64,000 bases of DNA from assembly GCF_028858725.1 (NCBI RefSeq), contig NC_084776.1, positions 4,092,001-4,156,000 on the forward strand, in the 5' to 3' direction. This DNA is from Colius striatus. Its lineage: Eukaryota; Chordata; Aves; Coliiformes; Coliidae. The position numbers were made by a program, and so were the translations under genes. Below the pieces are notes generated by a model. The model did not search any database. It was given only the letters and a program-made list of their open reading frames with translations, and was not told the origin of the DNA. Below, one piece after another: positions 1 to 13,200 of the stretch. How positions within the stretch are numbered: the first letter of the stretch is position 1; each line of letters begins with the position of its first letter.

Positions 1-3000
1 ATCTGCATGTGGCTAGCTTTGCAGAGAAGGCAACTGGGTGTGAATGACTGAGAGGTGATGTAGGGATGATGCCAGGAGATAGGCTCCAAGTGCAACTATT
101 CTAAAACCTGGGAAGATACAATCCCCTTGAAACTTGTGATGTCAGTATCAGAACTTCTGCAGTGTCATGTAAGGTTTCAAAGTTCTACAAAAGAGCAATA
201 CTGCTGCAAGTGTCAGGTCACTCAAAACAACACCAGACCACTCAGATGAGCTGAGTCCATTCAGCTACCACACTGGTATGATCTTCCCAGTACCTAGTAT
301 TACCCACCAATGAACAGCCCCTCAAATCCACTGTGTGACAATGTGTCCTTGAGAAGTGAATGAAGCAGAGTTTTACAGCTCGTCCAGCTGTGACACTACG
401 CGGTGTGCTGCAGCACAGGACGTTCTCATCTCCTGTGCTGCTATATGGAAATAAGGTACAACCTTAAAAAAAATGTATGGAGCTATTCTGGAGAAGGCTG
501 CATCTTTCATCCAGTGACAAAGCATCTCTCCTGTTTTCTTCTAAGGTGATACACTCTATAAAAATAAAATGCCAACATTTCTGGGACTATGGAATAGGAC
601 AGAAAAAAAAAGGAATAGAGGCAGAGTAACCAAACACTTGGGCACAACCACGTTTGCAGGCAGCCTCTGAAGTGTTGAAATGAGCAAACAAAGCAAGAAA
701 AAAGGCAGCAAAGAATAAGCTCCTGGTTTACAGGAGTAAAAATAAAAATCTGTTGTTAGGGGACAGTAATCAGCAACAGAGAAAGACAACTGAAAGAAAG
801 ATTACATTACTGCTAGGGATTCTTACCAACAGAAATGCTTCTTCCCCAACACCACAAACAGAGTATCTCAGAACTGGTTCACTGGTAAAACAGCCTCTTT
901 CACAGTAAGCCTGCTACTGAAGAAGTGGCTTCAACTTTAGACCCCCACACTTTTCAGCAACACCAATGGCTGTTTGTTAAGGTTCAGGATTCAGTTTTCC
1001 TGAGAAGTGCTTGCAGCTGTTACCTACCCACAACTGGGCTGAAATCATTACAGACGTAGAAAACAAATCTAGATGTTTACTCACTACTGAAAACAGTAGT
1101 AGAAAAAAAGACACATTCACATTTCAGAGACAAAAATTCCCCTCATGTATTTAAGTGGTATCATTTGAACAAATAATTTCAAATAGGAACATCAGGTACT
1201 TACAGATTAAACTAACCTGTACTGGCAGTGCTGTGGAATTTTTCTTCTCTACCAGTAAGTAGCAAATGCTGAAATTCTGCTGCTAGTTAACAGAAACACA
1301 AATTGTATTAAACCAAGGAGTTTAACCCAAGATTTAGTTTTTCATTAAAAAAGCTGCCAAACTTCAATTACTGCAAGTTGTTGCTTAAGAAAAGCATGTG
1401 AAGTAAAGGCAACTAGAAAACTACGTTCAATTTGCTCATCTGACATATCTAATACATAAGCCAGAAGTTTAACAAGGTAATCCTGTTGCCTATCACAAAT
1501 GTAAAGGAAATCACAATACTTACATTGCCAGGTTGCTTCAATAAACAGCCTCATAAAGTGTTTTCTTATTCTAGACTTTACCCATGAAAGAGCAAAATGT
1601 ATTTTCTTCCACTAAAGTTTATGGGAAAGAAGCTGAAGAATTCAGTGCGAGCAACATAAATGCAAGTAACTCCATGAAAAAAGAGAAAGGAAAAAACCCT
1701 CTGCATGACACCTTTATCTCAAAGCATTATGCAATATCCTAAGGTAAGAGACAGTGAAACACCTTCCTTTGGTTGTAGGACATCGTTTTCTGTATAAAAC
1801 CATTTTTATATATTGGCAACTAAGGGCAAGAGAAGCTGAAACTCTCCAATTAGAGAAATAAAATCTGAGACAGCAGAAGCCTGAATTTGGTACAAGGCAG
1901 TTAGCTGCCAGAGAGACAGGCTTTAACTGCTAACAAGGGATTTTTTTAAGGAAGCTTTCAAGCTCTCTGTGTTTATATTTAGTTAAGATGATACTGGCAT
2001 TAAAATTCTACAGTTTTCTTGAAGCTTTTTCACTTCCTTAAATCCTTGAGCAAGAAAAACCTTAAGTTCAAGACAATATTTATGGAGAAGTTAAATTCAC
2101 CATCACTAAAACAGCAGTCATTGTAAACTTGCTGAGAAGGTGCAAGCACCTGACTACTCACAGTAGTGATCAGGTGTGTAAGCACCAACCCTCCCCCTAC
2201 AGTCAATATTGACTCATCAGGATGCTCAGAGCAAAAGACTGAGGTTAACATCCTGGATCCTGTGGCTCCAGACAGGAGATGGCTGTTTGCAAAAGAAGCA
2301 AGCTAAAGTGCTTGGCTCCTTTTAAGAGACAAAAGTCAAAATGCATTCACTATACAACTGAACCTACAAGTGCTGTACTCCAGATGCATGTTCTTCAACA
2401 GAACCTTAACAAGCACCTGTGCTCTGACAATGAAAAGATGACACCAAGCTGCTGTTTACAGTGTGTAAGAAAATTCAAAAGCATTTTAAGAACTTCAGAA
2501 GGAATATTTTCCTCTATTACACTTCAGAATAACTTTGATCCCTTCAAGGGCTGCCTCAAAACTTCTCTTACTCAAATCTAGCTATCTACTCACCCCAGCT
2601 CCCACAGGAAAACGTGGTAGTCACCAATCACTGCATTTTCATAGAAGCCAGTCACTACCATTATTTCTCTAGTCTGATTGTTTTGATTGCAAGTATAGAT
2701 ACTTAAAAAAACCCCAACCCTTCTGGAGGCAGCCTATTCTTTAAAGTATTTAAGGGCCACAATCTTTATTAGGCAAGGCACAGAATGTACCATGAACTCA
2801 TCACACAGTTCTAAAGCCAAAGCTTCATGCATGGTACATACTCTACTGCACAATCATCCAGTTTCACAGAGTATCTGTAACTCTTGCCCTTCAAAAAATA
2901 AAAGGTGATGTACCTCTTCTTCAGCTGAAAAAACCCAAAATCTACTTCCATTAGTATCTACAAAAGTAAAGTCACAAAAATGCTACTATCATTAGAGAAG

Positions 3001-6000
3001 AAATTCCACACCAGGGGGTTGCACAGCTTTGTGATACACAGACTGCTGCAGTACTGACAGCTGAAATACTGCAGTGTCAGTAAAAACACACTACAGTCCC
3101 TCAAAAGAAAGATCTCATTTCCAGTGTGTATTGGTTTTGGAACTATTCCCCTTAGATCCACACGAGGAGGCAGAAAGTGCCACTAAGAGAACTTCACAAA
3201 ATGAGCAAAATATGAACCATTTGTACTAGATGAGAATTTTACAAGTTGTTTTAAAGAGATGACAGGCTGGTCCAACAGCTCAGATACTCCAGGCAAAAAG
3301 CACAGAGCCATCATGCCATCCTTGGGACTAGAAAGACAGCAGCACTTGCATCTTGTAGGACAAATCCAAAGCAAAAGGAAAATGCACATCATTGCTGCAA
3401 ATGTAAGGACAAACAATCTGTGGTAACAGATTGCAGTGACACAAACATTATCTGCTAAAGCTATTGACTCCCAAAGAGGGAACAAGAGAGACACAGCCTG
3501 TCCAGTCCTTTAGAGACTTACTGAAAGGACAGGAATGGAAAGGATGGAAGTGAAGGCTGTGTGAATTACTGACCAGAAATTACAAGCAATATTTGCAGTG
3601 TAGCAGGAAAACCCAGAGTCAAAAGTCCTTTTAATTCATACAGTAACACTGCAGAATCACCCTCATGTCAAATGCATCTTTCAGAAGAGACAATGTGAAA
3701 TTAATCTTCCTGAAAGTGTCTAAAAGCAGCTTCAAGACAAAACAGCCATAGCAATGTGGTGCTGAGAAATGCTATGCATTGCTCACAGAACATGCCAAAA
3801 CACAAATGGTTCACTTGCTCCAAAGTATTAAGTGTCCACAGCTTGAGCAATGACACAGTGAAAAAAGGAACTGCATTTTTGAGACCTTTTTTTTCAAACC
3901 TAAGTTAGCTTCAACAAAACCACATCAGCCAGTTTCTCTGAATTCAAAAACATTTAGCTTTCAGAGGGTACCGACTTGTAACTCAAGAGTGGATCTAAGT
4001 AGAATACTCCATTGGACACCATGCAGTGTGTGCATCTGAATTCTAGCTTTGTGTGCTTGATGACACAAAAAAAATCTACCTAGTGCTGCACTGGGCTTAC
4101 ATGGAAACTGGTAAGAAAGTTCAAGTAACAGGCATTTGAAATTTGCTTACTTTGAGTCTCTAAGACATTCAGACACTTACAGCACAAAGTCATATTGCAT
4201 ACAGTATTTTGGGTTAAAGTGTTTTCTTAGTCTAGAGAAGTATGCTCCTATAGGCTGAATAAGTGTAACAGATGCTAGTTGCAGCAGTGTATCTTGAAAT
4301 CTTGGAGTGTTCTCTCCTTCACTGTTCTCAAGGGTAACACAGTGAGAAATAGAAAAGCAACATGCATTGCCAACGTGTTTCATTTTGAAACAGTTAACAG
4401 AGGACATGCCACTTTTCCAATTAGACTTCACAACTGTGATGAGGAGCCTTCTACAGGAGAAATGCAACAAACAGAGTACAAACAAGGAACAGCGAGAATT
4501 TGAAAGCCACGCTTTTAAGTCACAAATTCCAACTCTAATTAAAGTGACTGGAAGTCACATTGGAAGTCATTATTTAGCAAAACCTTCAAGAAATGAAACA
4601 CAGCCTACACTCAACAAAAAATGCCACAAATTTTAAGCTCATCTGGAAAGGTTTAAAAAGTTGTAAAATCTGACTAACATCTGTCCATGTTCTATTCCAC
4701 TGCTAGAGGCTGCAAAACCTCCTTGGACAAAACTTGTTCTTCTGAAGCTGAAGTTGTCTTTAAGCAACCTCAAGCACTCAAAACCAATACATCTGTACGA
4801 CAGGGAGCAGCAGCACTAAAGCTCTTCTTTCTTGAGAAAGCATCTAATTTTTTGCTAGTCACTGTGTGAAAGAAAGAATTTAGATAACCATACACCTAAG
4901 TAAATTCTGAATATGCAACAGAGTTCTATAAGGTTAAAAAAAAATGGTGTGACTTTCAGTAGTGCTGCAATGGACAAAATATTGTCACATCTGCTTTATT
5001 TGAGAGATTAAGGAAAAGATTTTCCCCGAAAGAGACAAACTGAAAGATCTGCAGCTTCCATCTCTCATTCTTCAGTCTACTTTACCAACTTGAATCTGTT
5101 TTTTCACAGGGCTCTACATTAATATTTGTTGAGGTGCAGCTCTCAAACACAGCAGTATTAACAACTTAACCTCCTCCAAAGAAACCTATTCAGTAATTTA
5201 GGCTATGGAATTTTGTGACTATAAATGTCACCTAATACCTGAGTATTTCAAGCACTTCAACAGACACATCTCCCCAGAAGACGAAACATTAGTAACTGAT
5301 ATTTACAGGCCACCAGTTCAAAGACTACACAAAGTCACATTACCAAACCCCAAACCAAACACAGCACAAATGCAATGCAGGGGACAAGGGGAAGGTGGGC
5401 AGCGTGGCTGAAGGACTGCCTGAGCAGCCCCGAAGAAAACGCGTTCCATTAAGAAAAGGTACCCCAACACCTTAAACCACCTTCCCTCCCGCTAAGACTC
5501 TTAAAAACACAATGATAATAAAAGGAGATATATTAATATAGAGCCCATCTACCAAAAGAGAATAAAAAACCTAAATTAAAATAAATTTAGGGGCCTTCAC
5601 CAAACTTGCTGCAAGTTTGGGGACATAAATATCCAACAGCCATAAAGCTGTGAAAGCCCCTAGAATGAATAAAATAAATCCCACTTGCCTCAGACTGAAC
5701 AGGGCAACACTGAGACTCTGCCTCAGCCTGTCCTATGGCAGGGCTATAGGAAGAAGAAAAATTTCAATTTTAGAAAAAACATGACCCAATTAAGTGAAAG
5801 ACATGCATTCAAAGTTAACAGAATTCCAGTGATCAAGCAGACAAGGAGTGCTACAGCACCCGTTTTCTTAGGCCCAAACAAAACTTTTTTTCACTTGATA
5901 GCCATTTCTGAATCAGTTTGTTTTGCTTTGCATCTTGATCAATGGAACATAAGTCAGTTGTTTTGGGGCATTTTTCCCATGATAGTATTTAGTGTACTAC

Positions 6001-9000
6001 TTCACAAAAAATAAGAGTTAAAGATCCCATCAGCCACTGAAAATGTTCACCCTGACCTTACTATTGATGTAGAAGCTAGACCAGTACAATTATTAAGACA
6101 CTTACTATTAATTTCTAAGTATCATTATTTACCATTTTGAATTGCAGCCCCAGCTCAGACTGGCATATGAGTGTCTCAATTTAACTGAAGAGTCATAATG
6201 CCCTTCTTGCTGTTCTTAAAACTGAAGCAATCTTGGTATTTGATTTTTTTATCTTGTATGCAGGATTCTTTGATCCCTACAAAACAGCTGCAGGTTATAT
6301 ATTCCATTCAATTCTATCCAAGCTCTAAGATAAAAGTTTCACAGTTCAATGTAATACTGTTCAAGAGCTCCATACTAAAATATCTGCAGCAACCACTGAA
6401 GGCAGATGCAGTTGAATTTGTTTCTAGAAGCTTGTGTTGTCCCATGCATGCACACAGTGAGGAACAGTTATCCACTGAAATTATTAGATATACATCCCAG
6501 CCTCAAATTTATGATCAGCACATTAAAATCTCATCTGTGTAGGAAAAAATAAATCTGAAAGTCCCAGAAGAAATTTTTAGCCCACAGAAGCCAGCTAAAT
6601 TTTCAAGACTTTATTTAAAGCAACCTCTGCCAAAGGCAGATATTCTGAAGGCAGCATGAAACAGTCACATCAGGACTTCTGCAAAACTAGCCTGGGCTTT
6701 TCCAAGGTTCTTTCATGCCAGTCTCGTTTCTTTTGCTCTAAAAATCAACAATATGACATCAGCCTCTCAAAATCATACTGAGAGACTATGCATAAAATAA
6801 TGAGAATCTTTTGAACAAGTCCCAAATGCCATAAATTGCAAGTATTTTGTACTTGCATGACATTCCAATTTAAAAGACTGGTTAAAATCCACTTGCAAGT
6901 TTTGATTTTACTATAAGAGCTATCATGGCAAACTTAGACAACTGGAAATCTAAGCTTCTGCCCATGTAATTGTATCACTAGAGTACTGCAACAGATATAT
7001 AGAAATATGCTTTTCTGTAATCATAAAGGCTTCTGCAATTGCTTTCCAGGGAAGAGCAAAAACCTGTCTGCATGGCTGTGTTATATTGGGGATGTTGCTG
7101 GCACAACTATTTTGTACTGTAAAACCAAGCCTTGGTCTTTAAACAAGTCATTAATACATTCAAAATAGATTTCCTCTTTTTGGGAAAATGCACCATAAAT
7201 CCAACCCTCTGAACATTAAGAAGCAGTGTTCAAAGAAATGAAGGCAGGGAACAGACAACATATGCACTGAAACAACCAACTGTTCACAGAAAAGTACATG
7301 TAAGAGAGACAAGAGTAACTAAAGATAGCCACGTCACAGCTCTTACAGCAGAGAGATGACAGGAGCAGGGAGGCAAGTGGAACACCATGGAAAAAATAAT
7401 TATCTGCTTGCTAAAGATTATTAAGAGTACCATATGAGTAACACATGGCAGTACTTAGCTAAGGGATTATCATAACATTACTGCTAAGGCAAGTTCAACT
7501 TTAAAATGTGTCCAAGCTGTAAGTCTGTGCAGGATTAGCTACAAAACAGTACCATTTTCACTGAGACATTCACTATTTAAGAGGGAAACTCTTAATTAAT
7601 ACAACTTGCAGAATATGCTGAGTTAACAGTACATGCAGTAAGGTTTTCAAGTACTTATCCCAAGAAAAGCAGGGGTCTGGAAACAACACACCAATGAGTT
7701 ACAGCAAGACACCAAAGCAAGAAGGTATTTACTTTACTATGGGCCGGAGGGCAAAGCATCCTTACAACAGCAATATGATCTCCAGGAAAAGCAAGAAGTT
7801 CTATAGTTTTAAAAGCAGAAGTTAAGGTCAATTTATAATTAAGGTCAATATGAATTGTATGTGTAGTACTGCAAAAAGGATGAATCCAACACAGTGTAAA
7901 AATCTCTCCAGTATTTTGTTTTGTGATTATCCTTATTAAAGAAAACCAGAGTACAAAAAGCATTGCCTCAGCAAAACAGTTTTATCTGTTAGACTTATGT
8001 ATAAAGGAGGATGAATAGCTAACAAAAGATCTGACATCAAGGCCCACTCAGCACAACTGCAAGCCAAATATTGCACATCTGACAGGTAATCAGCAGATAC
8101 TGGTGATGAGAGAGAACTGCTTCTCAACAGAGGCTTGGAGTTATGGTCTCAAACTGGTGAACACTTCAGAAAATGCCTGATAATTCTTAATGGTTAAACT
8201 AAGGTCATTCAGCTGCAATTAGGGTGTACTGGATGCTTTTATGAGCCATGAGTTTGAAATGGAGAGACAATGTAGTATTTTAGCTGTACTGGGTTTCTGT
8301 AGTATTAAGAGACGGTACAGAATAAAGCCAAATGAAGTACTAGAGTGCAACTAAAAAACCTCAAGTCAAAATGCTTCAGTAGTGTAATAAAGTGAAAAAG
8401 CTCCACCATCAACAAAAACATCTGTGGAATATAAACTGACACAAAAATGCTGATAAACTTTCTAACCTATCCTAAAAGAAGAGATACTAATTTGCACAGA
8501 TAAGACTTGTTTGAGGCTGGAACATGTATTTAAAGTTGACCTGCAAACGAAAAATTTGCTCCTTTTTTCCCCTGTTGTGAAGAGACCGGAGAAGCTCGCA
8601 TTTCCCTCCAAGAAGTTTCTAAGTCTTCACTCTTGTCAGCAATACAGCACATTAACATAGGGATGTTAGACATTTGGAGAATTACAATCTTGACAGTAAT
8701 TTACCACTCTTATGAACAAATAAATGACTAATGAATACAGGGAAGAGCTCTTTAATATCCCTACTTAGGAGAGCTGATAAAAAAGTCTTTTACTCTCAGC
8801 TCTTCCAGTAAATAGCTCCAGAAACTGGCAACGTCTGTTCGTAGCACACAATGGATGGTTCATCTTAGAGTCTGTTGGTATTCAAAATTCTGAACATTTT
8901 AAGTAAAAATAGTGTATGTAACATGCAAGTCTTGCCCCTTGTCTCTTCTATACACTAAAAAGGTCATCAAGCTACTTTTTCTCTTTTGCAGGTCAACTTC

Positions 9001-9200
9001 AATACAGCATCAACTGGAAGTCACTCACCCATGTGACATGCACCTAAGCTTCTAGAAATCTTCATATAAAAGGCTCCTGAAATTCATATGCATTTGCAAA
9101 TTAAAGAGTCAGTCAAAGAATGAACTACCAGGACACACCTGGCACTAGGATGCATCTTAGAGCAATCATTTTTACATCCTAGAAGGAAGTGCCAGGACTA
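1..9200. other. Gene-free AT-rich region 3' of ZNF207
   Basis: About 9 kb of AT-rich, CpG-poor DNA with no exon I can recognise, no CpG island and no CR1 fragment. It lies downstream of the minus-strand ZNF207 stop. In human the next gene in this direction is PSMD11, in the same orientation, but no PSMD11 first exon or promoter is visible here. Minus-strand AATAAA signals occur at 9215-9220, 6610-6615 and 2765-2770, so part of this could be alternative long 3'UTR of ZNF207. Otherwise it is plain intergenic DNA. Confidence 0.6.
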
Positions 9201-9525
9201 GAAATCATTTAAAATTTATTGAGGACAAGAAAGCACAAATAAAGAAACATATGTATTGAAGAGAAGTTACAATCAAGAGTTAAGATGTGCCTCCTGCAGC
9301 CTCATTTTTAAGGAGTCGGTTAATAAGTGTACAGGTCTTTGTCTACTCAGATGTGCAGCTAAGGAGTGACCCAACTTTGAAACAGGGAATTCAGACTTCG
9401 TTAAAACAACACCAACAGTTGTGTTCATTACACCAGTAGCTACCATGGCATGCATCTGTACAAACCTTTCAGGCAGTTGTCCACAGCTGGTCATGAATGA
9501 AAAGGCATATAAATTTTTCTCCTCT

Positions 9526-9531
9526 TTTATT
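9526..9531 (-). other. ZNF207: Poly(A) signal for ZNF207 (AATAAA)
   Basis: TTTATT on the plus strand reads AATAAA on the minus strand, about 570 nt past the ZNF207 stop codon. This gives a short 3'UTR. A second AATAAA at 9215-9220 is an alternative. The choice of the first is inference. Confidence 0.5.
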
Positions 9532-10098
9532 ACAATGAAGTTTATAACGGTACAGAAAAGTCACACGACCTTAGTGGGTCAGTTTACTTAAACCCTGAAA
9601 CAGGAGGAACTCTAAATACATTAAATATTGTTACAAGTTCAGACTTAAATGTACAAGTAGTTGGGAACAGTTACAGCCCTCACCAAACTATGTTGGGGAC
9701 GTGAAGTCCAACAGCACTTGAAGTGCTGTGAAGGCATCATTTCACAAATAGCAACATAATGTTACAGAACTTGCCTTTAAGGTGGTATGTTCATGTAATT
9801 CCATCGCCTTCACAATTTAACGAACCATATTTACTATACTTCACTTCTAAAAACCTAGATGAAACATGAAAAAGAAGCCATACAGTATAAATTGCAACAT
9901 CAGGAAAAGTTCCTGTTATTATTCCAAATAATTTTTCCCATGTAAAATAAGAATGTCCAATAGCTCCTTGCATGTGGGAAGATACTTATTTTTTTTAAAG
10001 TCACAATGAAGCCTTAATTGACGGAAGCTCGGCTATATTAACAGCACAAGATGAGAAAAGGTTTAATCTCCAAACCTATTAGAGTGTGTGCAGTAGCA
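9532..10098 (-). other. ZNF207: ZNF207 3' untranslated region (short form)
   Basis: Non-coding, AT-rich sequence between the ZNF207 stop codon (10099-10101) and the nearest consensus poly(A) signal. The end is inferred from the signal alone; longer 3'UTR forms are possible. Confidence 0.5.
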
Positions 10099-10259
10099 TC
10101 AGTAGCGGCCACCTTGAGACATTACAGGAGGTCTCATTCCCATTGGAGGTCGAGGAGGTCCACTCTGGTAAGGGGGCACCATCGGAGGTCCCTGACCGTA
10201 CGGAGGCATCGCTCCAGGAAGATATCCTGGCATGCCCTGGTGATGAGCACCATACTGAC
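10099..10259 (-). CDS. ZNF207: ZNF207 last coding exon
   Basis: Acceptor TAG at the 10260 side, then an open frame beginning [20 protein letters not shown] and ending SQGGRY followed by TGA (10101-10099). This is the Pro/Gly-rich C-terminal tail, residues about 428-480 of the 480-aa form. It closely matches the remembered human C-terminus. Confidence 0.96.
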
Positions 10260-13200
10260 CTACAAACAAAATGTTTAAGATGCAAAGAAGAATGTTTATT
10301 TTTTTTAAATGGCAGGCAGGAGTTGTGTTTTGTGAAAAGTTTCACCCCCCAACTACTACGTGCCACGTCAGATTCTAAATAACAACAACAAATCCTTTCA
10401 AGAAAAGATAAGCCAAGAAACATCATTACCATGAGGTGGCATGGGAGGTCTCATTCCTTGCTGTTGTGGAGGAATTCCGGGCTGTGGTGGCATCATACCT
10501 CCAATTGGTCCAACTGGTGGATTACCCAAGGAAGCTTGTCCGGGGCGAGGAAGATTACGCTGATATTTAGGCAACTGTGCCCTTCTCTCTTCCTAAAGCC
10601 AGAAAACACAACCGTAACACATGGTAAGATTAAAACTTGCCAAAACCAAAGTCAATAAAAGTGTAAGGAAGTAGATTACATACAAACAATGGACTATCTC
10701 AGGAACCTTACATGTTCAAATACTGTTACAAGTTACATTACACAGTAGCTTGGGTATTAATACTGACCAATTTAGCCTTTTACACATGACAACGTCTCCT
10801 CCTCCCTCAGCTGAAGAAAGCCTCTTCCTCGTAACAAGTCAAGACAAAAAAGCCAAACACAACTCTAAAGATTTCAGAATTTAAATTAAGGTTCATTTGC
10901 CTTGTCCATGAACTCCCCATTTCTGACTGCTGTAGTAACACCAAAACCACCTCCAACCATTAGATCTTTTGTCCTACACTCAATAGCTGTAACTTCAAAC
11001 TGAAATTGCACACAGAAAAGACAAAATTACATTTTGGGTTGAGTAATTTCTTATTGCCAACAGAACTAAGGCTTAGGTCTGCAGCAGGATCATTGCAATA
11101 TGCCTCTTGTCAGTTGGCAAACAAAGCAGCTTTCTCACAGAACATTCTGCTACATCAGTTCTGCAGTCTGCACTGTTATTAAAACACACGTAATGGAGAA
11201 CACGTTCTATTTACTCAACCAAACTGGCATAAATTGCATTTTTTTTTCAGTAACACAATGAAAATACTTTAACTTACCAGTGATATATCCTCATCTGGAT
11301 GGATCAACTTACTGGTTGCACTGGTTGTTGTGAGGGTAGCAGGCTTACTTGTTATAGACGTAGCCGGCTTAGCCGCAGTACTGTTTGTCGTGCTAGTGGT
11401 TGAGGCTGTCGACTGCGTGTAAGCAGGGAATGTAGGTTTTGGGGGTTCTGTTGTTGTTGCAGGTGTAGAATTCAAAGGTTTGAAATCAGTACCCACTGGC
11501 CCTGGAACAGCTGCTGCAGCCTGTGAAACACAGAGGTAGATCAATACTGATTTCTTCAAGAGTAAGAAAACTTAAATGACGTCTGTTAGACCTCTGAAAC
11601 CTTTCAGTGAGATACATAAAACAAGCTTGGCAAAAGTAAAGTTCAGCCTTATTGCATACTAGAGCAACTGAAAACAAGACAAAATAAAACCCAGTACATA
11701 GACATATACACACACACACTGGAAACTAATAAAATTTGCAGGTCAAAAGCGACAACTAGAAAAAAGGAACAGCAACAACAAAAACTCCTATCAAAAATTT
11801 ATCCCAAAGATTGACTTGGTAAAGGTCTACATCTTTCCTGGATCACTCTTTTATTAAGAGCCTATAAATTCTCCCACTGAATCATCACTTTTAGCCATCA
11901 TTTGTTAAGGGTACAGCTTGAAGTGTTAGTAGTCATTAAAATTAGGTATTTCAGGAATGTTTTAACTATTTCAGAAAGCTCTATTGTGTCAGGGTTTTTA
12001 AGTGGTCCCTCTATAAAAACACTGCAGTATTTTCACAAAGTGCTATGTCTCTCTACAGCTATTTCATCTCCCTGAGAACGAAGGATCAACTGAAGTCAGG
12101 TATCATGTCCACTAGCGATTCCTGTTCTCATCTTTCCTACTTTTTTCTCACATTAACTGTTAGCCTGGTAAAACAGACTTTTCTTGTCTATCTCTGAAGA
12201 TGAAGCAATCTCCAAAGCAAGCTTTAGTTATGAGAGACTGCTGTTGTTTCTAATCACTGCACATTTACAATCATCTGAACTTCCCAAAACAAAGTACATC
12301 AAATTTTTGCACAGAACACAAATTACAAAATTCCCTACATTTGATGTACTGTATTAAACAACAAACTAAAAAGCCTTCACCATGCATCAAGCTAACCACT
12401 GCCCACTAAAATGCATTTAACTGCTTTCATGCCTTTTTAACCCTTTAGAACCAGGATGTAAATTTCATTCTTTCACACTAAGGACAATTGGGCACTTTGA
12501 AATGCTTATTTCTAGCAAGATGCAACTCACAATCAAGGACTCTGCAGTTTTACCAGCTAAACATGATCAGGAATAGAACAGAAATGATCTGAAGATGTTT
12601 AGTCAAATTTAGGGTTTGTTACAGAACGGTCCAAAGGGTTAAGTTGCAAAGCAATTTGGTTTAACTGTGACTTCCTGCGTACTTGTGCTGTGCTAGGAAA
12701 CAGAGCGTTAGAAGATGCTGACAGACTTTCTGAATTGGAGGAAGCTGTACTTGAGCTTGTGACAGGTGTCCCCATCTGTAGCATAAAAGAAAGGAAACAG
12801 TGAAAAGTCTCCAAACAAATGGGTGGAAAGTAGCCAGATGAAAGGATTTCTTATACTAAGTCCTTTCCTATGAAAGGACCATGTTTTTGTAAACAAGTAT
12901 CTTCCTGCAGAAGTCCAAAATGCAAATAGTACACTATGAAGGTTTCTGCAACATACTTGAAAGCAAGTAAAACTTTAACACTTATACACAATGAGTGCAT
13001 TCAAAGGGTGGAGGTCACAAGCCACTATCAATACCCCACTTCCCTCCCCAAAACATTTCAAGAAATGTGTACTACCTTAACTTACTCAAACTTTTTAAAG
13101 TAAAAAACCCTTCTAATTCAGGCAAGGTTTAACAGGACTACAAAATAAGTAAGTCCACCTATCAGCAGAGAGCCCATTATGAAAAGAACAGGAGAGAACT

